Positions 55,431 through 64,000 of a DNA stretch of 64,000 bases are shown in pieces (position 1 is the first letter of the stretch; every line of letters starts with the position of its first letter). Under the pieces are notes generated by a model. The model saw only the letters and a program-made list of their open reading frames with translations. It did not search any database and was not told where the DNA came from. Location of the stretch: assembly GCA_963281255.1 (NCBI GenBank), contig OY725488.1, positions 11,195,524 to 11,259,523 of the forward strand. Direction: 5' to 3'. The stretch is from Aphrocallistes beatrix. Taxonomy: Eukaryota > Porifera > Hexactinellida > Sceptrulophora > Aphrocallistidae. Made by a program: the position numbers and the translations under genes.

Positions 55431-55971
55431 TCCTCTTCTTTGTATTATTCATAGAAAACATAATATTACAAATGTTAAATTTCAGAATACTTATAATTTG
55501 TAATCGTAATAGTACGTAATAGTGATAATATTATATTACACATAAACATAATGTAATTATGATAATAATAGAATACGTAGAAAGAATTATAAGTAAGAGT
55601 AATATATTACATTTTAAAGTAATTGTGCATACAGACAACATATTATGTTTCCTGTTGATATCAATGGCATCATGGTTGACTTTTCTTAATTGCTACTAAG
55701 CGATGCTAAATTTTCCGAATTTGTAATTGATCGAAGTTTATAAAATTTATAAATGAGCTTTCTTTTGTTTCACAGATACTCGCAAACGCTATCTGTCCGC
55801 CTATTGGACACCTTGTTCATTTCTGTTGCAAATAATAGAAATTTAATATGATTACAATATCAGAGTCAGTAAATTTTTAATAAAGTACTTTTTCCTGAGA
55901 ACTTAAATTTAAAATCCATACACTTTGAACGCCGTTTGACATAACTTTAGTTATTGCATTGGTTTATTTAG
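55431..55971. other. end of CSE1L intron 5
   Basis: TAATAG-rich repeat pieces lie near 55500-55625, then AT-rich sequence up to the acceptor ATTTAG. No gene was recognised. Confidence 0.55.
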
Positions 55972-56085
55972 GTTCAGATGTGGATACCAGGAGACACGCA
56001 GCTTGCCACCTAATCAAAGCTCTCTGCAAAAACTTTGAACAGAATGTGATCGAGATATTCAACAAGTTTATAGAACAGATGCTTT
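55972..56085 (+). CDS. CSE1L: CSE1L exon 6 (codons 373-411)
   Basis: Acceptor TTATTTAG|GT completes the Gly codon begun in exon 5. The donor is CTTT|gtgagt, phase 1. It encodes SDVDTRRHAACHLIKALC and ends at the EQM landmark (VNSML in vertebrates). Read-through past the donor gives an artefactual poly-Tyr tail from a microsatellite. Confidence 0.93.
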
Positions 56086-56105
56086 GTGAGTGTTTCAAGA
56101 ATAAA

Positions 56106-56242
<137 letters not shown>

Positions 56243-56261
56243 ATTTTATTATTGTACACAG

Positions 56262-56617
56262 CTGAGTACCAGAAGGACCCTGCTGCTGGGTGGAGGCAGA
56301 AAGACGCCGCTCTCTTCCTCATCCTTTCCCTGGCCAGCCGAGGCAAGACGGAAAGATACGGTATCACTAAAATCAGCGAGCTCGTCAACATCACAGATAT
56401 CTACTGGGGTCAAGTCGCCTCTGAACTGAAGTCCTCCTCCCCCACGCGGTTCCCCATGCTAGAGGCCACTGCTATCACCTACGTGCTGCACTTTCGAGGA
56501 CTGCTCTCTGCAGACGTGCTACTCGACGCACTCGCTCCCATCTCAGCTCTTCTCCTCAGCGGATCTAAGGTCGTGAACAGCTATGCATCTGCTTGCTGCG
56601 AGAGGATTCTCTTCCTG
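56262..56617 (+). CDS. CSE1L: CSE1L exon 7 (codons 411-529)
   Basis: Acceptor GTACACAG|CT, donor TTCCTG|gtgcgt, phase 0. It encodes WRQKDAALFLILSLASRG, YGITKISELVNIT and NSYASACCERILF. These are collinear with WKHKDAAIYLVTSLASK, HGITQANELVNLT and HTYAAHALERLF of vertebrate CSE1L. Confidence 0.95.
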
Positions 56618-57414
56618 GTGCGTAGATCTTCTCAGTATAAAATATGTACATTGGAATTCACTGGTATGGTGGAAATAGTTCGCCAAAAAAACGGAAATAG
56701 TTCACATAAAAATCACCATTAATCCTAATGATAAAAAACTATTTCCTAAATCTGCAATTGGAATTACGTATTTCCTTTTTGGAAAAGTCGAACCATTATC
56801 CGCATTACCAATTCACTTATTAGCCAACTCGGGTTTTGCTCACAAAAAGGTTGCTAAAAAGCAACGTTGATAATAGGGGCAGAATTATTACAAAATCTAC
56901 ACCTAGGACTTAAAATTGGTCGCTAATAGGGGCTAATAGTTGTTAATAAGCAAACTCCGCTGCATTTGAATAAAATACCTTATGTACTCAAATAGTAGCC
57001 GAGGCGGTTATTATTTTTTGCCCCATTTTCCCCTTGAATTAATTTTCAGATATAAGCGAGTTTTCAATTAATATTACCGCATGAGTGAATCAAGAAATTG
57101 CAAAATAATAATCGAAACCACTTTATAGGCTAAATAATGGCGAAATTGTGAGGAAAATAAACTTAATTTGCACCTTACATCTTCTAAATATTCGTTTTAA
57201 TTATTTCCGCTATCGGCATCTAGGTAAATTACAATACAAAACGAGACTGTATATTTTGATCAGAAAATATGTAGAATTTTGATATGTGGAATTTGTATTA
57301 ATTACTTGTAGTTTTGAAATTAAACATTTGTGATCAAAATTCTACATAGTACTTTCTGATCAAAATATACAGTCTCAATGTGCAACACATTACACTCTTC
57401 TCCATACTCCACAG

Positions 57415-57627
57415 GCCGGCACTAATCCTCAATCGCTGCAACTGGAGTCAGTCCAGCCTCAGACGCTCCTCATCCTCTCCAACTTGATACAGCTGCTAGC
57501 TACTGCTGGCAGTGAAGAGAACGAGTACGCGATGAAATGTGTCATGAGGGTGATGATCAAGAGCGGAGCTATACTCACTCAGTGCGTGGAGAAGGCTGTG
57601 CCTATGCTCGTAGAGAAGCTAGCCAGG
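57415..57627 (+). CDS. CSE1L: CSE1L exon 8 (codons 530-600)
   Basis: Acceptor CTCCACAG|GCC, donor GCCAGG|gtatgt, phase 0. It encodes SNLIQLLATAGSEENEYAMK and CVMRVMIK, matching the SSENEYIMKAIMR landmark of the family. It is the last exon found in the window. Confidence 0.92.
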
Positions 57628-57677
57628 GTATGTGTACATAAGCTGTAGCTTTTCTAGCATTTTAGCATTCTATTCTA

Positions 57678-58117
57678 TAGTAGAACGTCAGTTATCCGAA
57701 CCAGAGTTGCACGCGGGCCGACTTTTCTTATCGGCCCGCGGGTCGAATATATTAGGTTGCGGGCTCTGCGGTCGGAAATTTTGGCAGGACTCCCCGCGAT
57801 GACAACCGAGACGATGTCTTTAATTGTCACGGGGTGCCAATTAATTAAGGAATACCTACGAAATGGAACTTTGTTAGTTTCCACTTATTTGTGTTTGCAG
57901 AAACTCACTCCCATAAAAGGATTCCCTAAGTGTCTCTCTATAGTTAGTAACTTACAAAGCGGGCCGAAAATATTTATGCGGGCTTCTTGCGGACCGAAAA
58001 TTTAGTGGCGGGCCGGGCCGCGTTTACAAATTTCGGCCCGCGTGCAACTCTGATCCGAACATGATGGAACCAAATGGGGTTCAGATAACTAAAGTTCAGA
58101 TAAATGACTTTCTACTG
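57678..58117. mobile_element. Tigger-like MITE interrupted by a hAT MITE
   Basis: Outer ends AGTAGAACGTCAGTTATCCG and AGATAAATGACTTTCTACTG are inverted repeats of pogo/Tigger style. Removing the hAT element and one duplicated 8-mer leaves a compact MITE of about 80 bp. Confidence 0.65.
57702..58052. mobile_element. hAT MITE with perfect 8-bp duplication
   Basis: Ends CAGAGTTGCACGCGGGCCG and CGGCCCGCGTGCAACTCTG are perfect inverted repeats. ATCCGAAC flanks both sides (57694-57701 and 58053-58060). Internal words repeat GCGGGCCG. It is inserted in a Tigger-like MITE inside CSE1L intron 8. Confidence 0.88.
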
Positions 58118-59326
58118 ATCATTTATTTTGATCTGAGAATACTTTATGTAGTAATATGACCGAGTAACATTATACTATAACTCTTATTCAATGGGGATTT
58201 AACAATAATAAATTTGTAATGTTAGATATTATGTTTACTATTTCGTTTTAATTGTTTTCTAACGAAGTTTCTCAATCTTATTGAAAGATAACTATAGACT
58301 TCGATTCAAAACGTAGAGGCGAATAATATTATAAGTGTACTGTACTGTCGAGATATGGAGTTCAGGCCTCGACATAATACAACACATTAACTGGTGTGGT
58401 TATGTACGTAATGTTAACATCACAATTTCTCTAGGCTTCGGTCAGACTGTCATTCTTCTATACACAAAAATATTCGAACAATAACAACGCAAGTTATCCC
58501 AAGTTCTAGTATACTGCATCTAAGCACATAGGAACGAATTGTCCGTTTTTAGTAATTTTAGTACTCTGTTGAATTATGTGCATGGACTTCCATTATTAAG
58601 AAATCGCACTTTAAGAGTGTATCAGGAGAATGGCAGCCTGACTGATGAGCCTTAGCCGAGGCGAAACACTGAGATTAAAATGAGGAAAGAACTTGATTGC
58701 CTATTAAACTAGTGCATCTACTCTCAAATAGTTGGTAGATATATGTAATTAAGTGTACGTTCATTCAAGAATAATTATGTCACAGTATTATGTAAATATA
58801 TTAAGCGATAATTTTTGATGTTTCGTTTGACCATAATATAGTACTAGATTGCCTCCACTCATTCATAATTAGGATTTGACTCTATATATCGGAAAATCAG
58901 CCAATTCAATTTCTCAGGAATTGCAAGAATATTATCGGTCTTAGTCCTTGTTTTGTCATTCTCGTTCAATAATATTATGTCACACGACAAAGCATTTCAT
59001 CTGTATGTAGCGTCCTGTCATAGTAGGATAGTAAGTGAAGTTAGTTAACATTTTCTAACCATTAAAATTAAAACTACGTATCTATATTATTATTGTAAAA
59101 CGCCAATACACTAATAGTACATTAGTATTACAACATCACAATGCAATGTTGCAAACATATATCAGATATAGAATATGTTAGAATACTGACGATCCAATAC
59201 AAAGTAACACAAAACTAGCTATTAGAGAGGAGCATAAAAGCTATCACCATTATAGACTGGTAAAACGGATACAACTTAGAGAACTAGACACGTAGATTAG
59301 AGACTGACAGAGTATCAAGGCCAGAA
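58118..59326. other. CSE1L intron 8 spacer, no gene recognised
   Basis: AT-rich sequence between the MITEs and the 3' end of the helicase gene. No exon for CSE1L residues beyond 600 was found here. Confidence 0.55.
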
Positions 59327-62300
59327 CTACCAGTCACTGCTATGCTCTGCCATAAATCCACTCTGCTGCCCGTAAGGTCCAGCATGATTCCTCGGGACAT
59401 AGTACGGAAACCGTGGATTGGGAGCATGGGCGTATTGCTGTCCGAGAGGAGGGTAGTTTGGAGCGTCAATAAAGGAGGCATGATCGATAGCTTGGAAACG
59501 CAGTCTCGGCGCAAAGTCGCTCATGTAATTATAGCTAGGAGCTTGATACATGTTCTGGTGTTGCCGCTGTTGTTGAGGTGGGGGGTTAGGTCTGGGTCTG
59601 GCTGCACCGGCGTAGGAGTTCGAGGCCGCACCTCTCTCCTGGGGAATGTTGGTCTGCTCCTGTCTCCAAGAGGGAGTAGGAGGAGTAGGAGGAGTGGGTG
59701 GGGTGGGTGGGGTGGGTTCAGGGGGTATCGATGGATTTTGGGATTGCCTCTCTATCAGAAGGAGAGCAGATTCCGCCCGTAGTATCTGATCAGAGATTGC
59801 TGAGATAGTGTGGGGGGTTCTTGAGTCTTCTAACTCTTCCTTGCAGATAGAAATGAATGCTTTCAAATGTGTGGTTTTCCTCGCTATCCTCTCTTTAGCC
59901 TTATTGGCTCTTACTGCAGCAGTAGTCTGCTGCTGTGATGTCTCAACAGGCTGACTCTTACTTTTCTCCTTCACCTGATCAGACACTATATTTGCCCACT
60001 GCTTACCGCTCCCTTGAAACAGGTTATTATGCTGCTCATCAGCTATATCCCCATCTGGAAAATAGCCGCCTAGTTCTTTACACGCTTCTATGTACTGTCT
60101 CCACATCTCACTGCATCTTCCCACACTAGTGAGACATTCTGTGTCCCCAATCACCATCACCCACCCACGAGCACGGGACAGGATCGTGTTGAACTGAGTG
60201 AGGTCGTCGAGTAGGCCTAAGTCAAGTCTTGATTCAAATGTATTGTCTGTAGGAGCGTCGTGTATGGTTCGAACAGTGTTTATTATCAGCACGTTATACT
60301 CCATGCCCTGGATTTTACCGAGGCGGTCGCATTTAATCGTTTTATCATTGACACAATTAAACTTCTTACATAGTTTTCCTGTGTCGTCCCTTTGATGTGA
60401 ACATTTGTTGTTAGGGCCGATTATCCTCTCACTTATCAGATGCCTCTCAAAAAAACTAATCTGGCCTCTATATGTACTCATCACCTTGATGTCTTCAGGA
60501 TCTACTCCTGCCCTCACGAATCTTTTCAGAGCTTTGATGGTCTGTTCGCCTTCAGTTCGATTGGAAAAGGAAAAGAATCCATCAATGCCTCTCCTCTCTT
60601 CTTCTCCGTCAACATGTACCATGGACATACAAGGAAAATTTCCTGGGCCTTTCAATTTTGGTGGGTTTGCAGTAAGACTATCATTGTAGAATAACTTGGA
60701 CAGAAATCGGACGATAGGTTCTTGTGATCTGAAATTCTCTCTCAGTTCTACCCTACATCCCCCCAGCTGTTCTGTTTCGTACTCTTGGAGGTCATAGAAC
60801 CTATCCAGTAGAGTTCTGTCCAGTCCATGTGTTTGAGCTGTTTCAGACAAGACTAAGGGACGAGTCTGATTAACATCCCCCGCTAACACGACCTTAGTGT
60901 TAGGATGTGCGAAGTGTAGTGGAATGCAAGCTTCTGGCTCTATTATCTGGGCGGCTTCATCGATGAAGATATGCGAGAACAAGTCTGGTTTATCTAACTT
61001 GTCTTTTAGATTTATTAGTTTGTTACACCCCTGTGTAGTTGTAACAACAATGCCGCATATTAACAGTTCTTCCGAAGTGAGTGATTCATATACGAATTCT
61101 GCGTCCTTCTTATGACTTTTAGAATATTTAGTAAACTTGAGTTCATTATCAGCGAGTTTTTCAGTCTTAGCAAAATGGCGGAATAGAATAGGACGAATGT
61201 CAGCTGCTCTATTCTGTAATTTACTCTTGTAAGAAGAAATGCTATCAAACTGCCCAGATTTTGCCAAATCATCAACATAGAGATTGGCACAGCTGTTATT
61301 CTTTGTGACAATGAGAATGGTAGAACCGTGGAAGTAGAGAGCAATCAGTCTAGCTGCTACTGCTAGAGTGTGGGTCTTGCCACACCCGAAAGGACCGCAT
61401 ATCAAGGTGGGAAATGTCTGAAACTGGGTGTTAATGATTCTCATTAGACCTTCCATCTGACTGCGGCATAGTTTTTCATACACTGCCTTGTCTAGAATGG
61501 ATTTCTCTTCCCAATGCCAGAATATGGGAGCCTTCTTGAAATTAGGAAACATGACCTCCAAGTCCATTCTACAAAGTGCTTCATGCATTCTCACATAATC
61601 ATTTCTATCAGGTGCGAATCTCACCTGGGCTATTCCTCCCCTCTTCTCGCACTCTTCTACCATCGATTCAGTTATCATAAAGTGTATCTCATCTCCTCCT
61701 CTCCCCACGTACCTGCACTCGTGAGCTTCATTGGCTCCCTTTGGAATAACGAAGGCCTGTTTTGGAGATTTGTATGAACGATAACCTTCGAACAAACTGT
61801 ACAAAAGTTTGAATGTGATATGGCGGAAGTTAGCTGGTGCTTTTTTCACATTTGTACCCTCCTTGTCAGAGTACGTTAACATCTTTTTAGCTGTTTCGAA
61901 ATTGATGACGTAATCATTAAGATCGTATTTACTAAGTCTTCTTTTGTGTTCGAACTCCTCAAGGAAGAGAAGGTCATGGAATCGCTTCTTGTAATTGTTC
62001 GGTGAAATATCTTGTCCCATTTTACTGTAGACACCTGCCGCTATCATAGTCTCTATTTTAGCTGGGACTTCATGCCCTTTTAAGGTAGCGCGTTTTGAAT
62101 CAGCTGTGTTTGGAAATGGAATTATTTTGAAGTGCTGCTCCCATATAACACTACGTTGCGGGATAATAGTTGGGAGCGATTCGACTTGTTTATCGATCCA
62201 ATCATCGTATAACTTATTGGAAGCATCGAAATTCTCGTCCCTCACTTTTACATGTAGTCTGAAAGCAACGACTTCATTCATTAAGAGCTGGAACACTAAG

Positions 62301-63541
62301 TACACTTTGTATTCGCCTTCATGGGGCTTGAATATGACTGGAACCTCGAGGTACATATCCTTACCGATATCATGATCTATCAGACACCCTGTTTGGTTAT
62401 CATAAAGCTTAGTGTGCAGTTGTCTTTTGTGCCCATATGATTCCCCGTGTGTCATCTGTCCGATTCTGAATTTGTTCTTATGGTTGTGGAGTATGATTGC
62501 ATGTATCTGTTCTTCCTGACAGCTCGTAAACCTAAACACCCATTTTCTCTCTTCCTTACTCTGTATGCCGATCGTAATTTCTGATGGGGAATCACACTGC
62601 AGGTTGATGTGTGTGGGCTGTTTCTTAAGAATTTGTCCGATGTTATTTTTAGCTATAAAACGTCTTAAACTAGTCATGAATTCCGGAACGTAATTCACTG
62701 AAGGTTTGCCGTTCGAGAAAGGAGCAGGGTTTCTACCGGCACTAGTGAATTCCGGCGTACTTGGCCTTCGGTTCTTCTTCTTGGGCTTCTTCCTGGTTGG
62801 AGTCGTAGGTGAGGAAAACTCTGGTCGTCTGGGGATACTATAGGATGCGTCTCTCCTCACGTCTCCCCCTTGACCCCAGGACTTATCTTCCAAGGGACTG
62901 TCCGCCAACTCAGCTTCTCCTTGCATCTTCTCCGCCTCTAAGGCCTCGTTCCATGCCTCCCGTTCCTCCTCGGAATGCGCGAACTTGCACGCGTTGTGGG
63001 ACATACACCTCTTTCCCTTGGCTATTTCTTCGCACATCAAGTGTTCAGTGGTATGGATGGAGAGGTCGGGACGCTCTCTTATCGGACCACTAGCTCCTGC
63101 AGTAGGCAATAGCCTCATTTTCTCCGCTGTCCTGATATGTTCGATGCTATGCTTGTGAATGCTCTCATCCTTGCTGGAATCAAAATTAAGTTTGCACAAG
63201 TAACAGTAAAACTTTGGTTTATTCATGACTCTCTTTCCTTTCTCTGAATCCCATGCTTCCTTCTCGAGGTGATTGTGTGCGTGCACACAGTTCTGTCCTT
63301 TCGGACATTTCTTCTTGCCACCAATGGCAGAGCAGATGTTGTTCTTGCTCTTTAGAGTCCTCTCTCGGATTTGATACCATTTCTTATCCTGATGTGAGTA
63401 AGCGACGGAAATGCAATCCCAAACATTTTTGCAAGTAGGGCAAACTCTGTTTCTATTTTCTATATTACGAGTTGGGTTCATAAGGTCTTTAGTCTCTTCA
63501 AAACAATGACTGCACACTCTGTAAGTTGTTATAGAGCTCAT
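59327..63541 (-). CDS. CCCH/C2H2 zinc-finger UPF1-like SF1 helicase (HELZ-like)
   Basis: This is a 1404-residue single-exon frame. The N-terminus has a Cys4 cluster (C10, C13, C34, C37). A CCCH finger (C70, C79, C85, H89), a C2H2 finger (C113, C116, about H129, H135) and a second CCCH finger with identical spacing (C170, C179, C185, H189) follow. The helicase has Walker A GPFGCGKT (about 715), Walker B FIDEAAQ (about 862), GDVNQ (about 888), motif V QGME (about 1078) and motif VI LSRARG (about 1122). These fit the SF1 UPF1/HELZ group, RNA-dependent ATPases that remodel RNA-protein complexes. The C-terminus is low-complexity with repeated PPTPPTPP and a Gln-rich patch. It is nested in CSE1L intron 8 on the opposite strand. 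Orthology to HELZ or HELZ2 is not certain. Confidence 0.87.
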   Translation of the reverse strand: MSSITTYRVCSHCFEETKDLMNPTRNIENRNRVCPTCKNVWDCISVAYSHQDKKWYQIRERTLKSKNNICSAIGGKKKCPKGQNCVHAHNHLEKEAWDSEKGKRVMNKPKFYCYLCKLNFDSSKDESIHKHSIEHIRTAEKMRLLPTAGASGPIRERPDLSIHTTEHLMCEEIAKGKRCMSHNACKFAHSEEEREAWNEALEAEKMQGEAELADSPLEDKSWGQGGDVRRDASYSIPRRPEFSSPTTPTRKKPKKKNRRPSTPEFTSAGRNPAPFSNGKPSVNYVPEFMTSLRRFIAKNNIGQILKKQPTHINLQCDSPSEITIGIQSKEERKWVFRFTSCQEEQIHAIILHNHKNKFRIGQMTHGESYGHKRQLHTKLYDNQTGCLIDHDIGKDMYLEVPVIFKPHEGEYKVYLVFQLLMNEVVAFRLHVKVRDENFDASNKLYDDWIDKQVESLPTIIPQRSVIWEQHFKIIPFPNTADSKRATLKGHEVPAKIETMIAAGVYSKMGQDISPNNYKKRFHDLLFLEEFEHKRRLSKYDLNDYVINFETAKKMLTYSDKEGTNVKKAPANFRHITFKLLYSLFEGYRSYKSPKQAFVIPKGANEAHECRYVGRGGDEIHFMITESMVEECEKRGGIAQVRFAPDRNDYVRMHEALCRMDLEVMFPNFKKAPIFWHWEEKSILDKAVYEKLCRSQMEGLMRIINTQFQTFPTLICGPFGCGKTHTLAVAARLIALYFHGSTILIVTKNNSCANLYVDDLAKSGQFDSISSYKSKLQNRAADIRPILFRHFAKTEKLADNELKFTKYSKSHKKDAEFVYESLTSEELLICGIVVTTTQGCNKLINLKDKLDKPDLFSHIFIDEAAQIIEPEACIPLHFAHPNTKVVLAGDVNQTRPLVLSETAQTHGLDRTLLDRFYDLQEYETEQLGGCRVELRENFRSQEPIVRFLSKLFYNDSLTANPPKLKGPGNFPCMSMVHVDGEEERRGIDGFFSFSNRTEGEQTIKALKRFVRAGVDPEDIKVMSTYRGQISFFERHLISERIIGPNNKCSHQRDDTGKLCKKFNCVNDKTIKCDRLGKIQGMEYNVLIINTVRTIHDAPTDNTFESRLDLGLLDDLTQFNTILSRARGWVMVIGDTECLTSVGRCSEMWRQYIEACKELGGYFPDGDIADEQHNNLFQGSGKQWANIVSDQVKEKSKSQPVETSQQQTTAAVRANKAKERIARKTTHLKAFISICKEELEDSRTPHTISAISDQILRAESALLLIERQSQNPSIPPEPTPPTPPTPPTPPTPSWRQEQTNIPQERGAASNSYAGAARPRPNPPPQQQRQHQNMYQAPSYNYMSDFAPRLRFQAIDHASFIDAPNYPPLGQQYAHAPNPRFPYYVPRNHAGPYGQQSGFMAEHSSDW

Positions 63542-64000
63542 TCTATGATAGATAAATATACTACATGGACATGTCAGGGATAAATTTTATGAATTATACT
63601 ACCTTGGCAAAGGCTTTTGCTGCCACGAAATTATCTATGTAAAATTAAAATACTATATAATATATTTGAAAGATTACATATTTGTGAGAGTACACAATGC
63701 TATAATCATTCTGCAACTAAAAGTATTGACTTGTCCACCTACATTTGTGACCACATGAATATGTTATACTTGTATTGGTGATAACTGATTACTGATGGGT
63801 ATCCATTAATAATTTATAGTTGAGAGTAAGAATTTAAGTTTAATATCTCAAGTAGTTCGAATGAGTGGGTGTAGTTAAATCTCTTTGAAATTAATTTTTT
63901 CTCAAAGATATGTCCACATTACGATTCCAATGTAAATTTCAAGGTGGTTCATTGTGGTCTAAAACTGTTATCCAGCTATTCTAGGTCAGGAAACTCAAGT
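63542..64000. other. upstream of helicase; no gene recognised
   Basis: AT-rich flank. A TATA-like GTATATTTAT on the minus strand lies about 20 bp from the helicase ATG, too near for a normal TATA box unless the leader is very short. No further CSE1L exon is visible. Confidence 0.45.

Noticed and set aside
59342..63438. Plus-strand frames across the helicase region
   Set aside because: They are antisense shadows of the 1404-codon helicase frame and show no domains.

Overview
The window is eukaryotic and reads as an AT-rich invertebrate animal genome. The anchor is CSE1L (exportin-2), split by canonical GT-AG introns. It sits among many short non-autonomous transposons and a broken KRBA2-like Ginger DNA transposon of a kind known from animals. 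An intronless NHL-only protein and a CCCH-zinc-finger UPF1-type helicase suggest an early-branching lineage. A sponge, perhaps a glass sponge, is my tentative guess, based only on the style of the NHL protein.

Layout. 1-10220: gene-free upstream DNA built from two copies of a segmental duplication (about 1790-3965 and 7515-10500). The left copy carries a decayed CSE1L first exon. hAT-, Tigger- and Helitron-like elements are scattered through it. 10221-57627: eight CSE1L coding exons on the + strand, about 600 of the roughly 970 codons expected. The remaining exons must lie past the window end.

Three CSE1L introns carry other genes, nearly all on the opposite strand. Intron 4 (14281-17218) holds an NHL beta-propeller gene flanked by a 165-bp inverted repeat. 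Intron 5 (17484-55971, 38.5 kb) holds an array of eleven intronless paralogues of a 7-transmembrane protein of about 370 residues. Ten of these form a close family and one (22159-23340) is divergent. Three of the eleven are broken: 31772-32902 by a nonsense codon, 41985-43066 by an insertion and a deletion (this is also the only copy on the + strand), and 48859-49976 by a 1-bp deletion. Intron 8 (from 57628) holds a 1404-codon CCCH/C2H2 zinc-finger SF1 helicase.

The 7TM copies share a compact promoter with a TATA box about 60 bp before the ATG, often with a GATA motif just upstream. They also share duplicated spacer blocks, so whole units of about 3 kb were copied. A 4.4-kb Ginger element (32969-37362) has landed exactly in the TATA box of the copy that also carries the nonsense codon. 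Intact paralogues supply the empty site. The 7TM proteins have GPCR-like topology by charge bias (N-terminus out) but show no DRY or NPxxY motif, and I cannot place them in a known family. This array, nested in an essential housekeeping gene, is the most interesting system in the window. A chemosensory or other receptor role is inference only.
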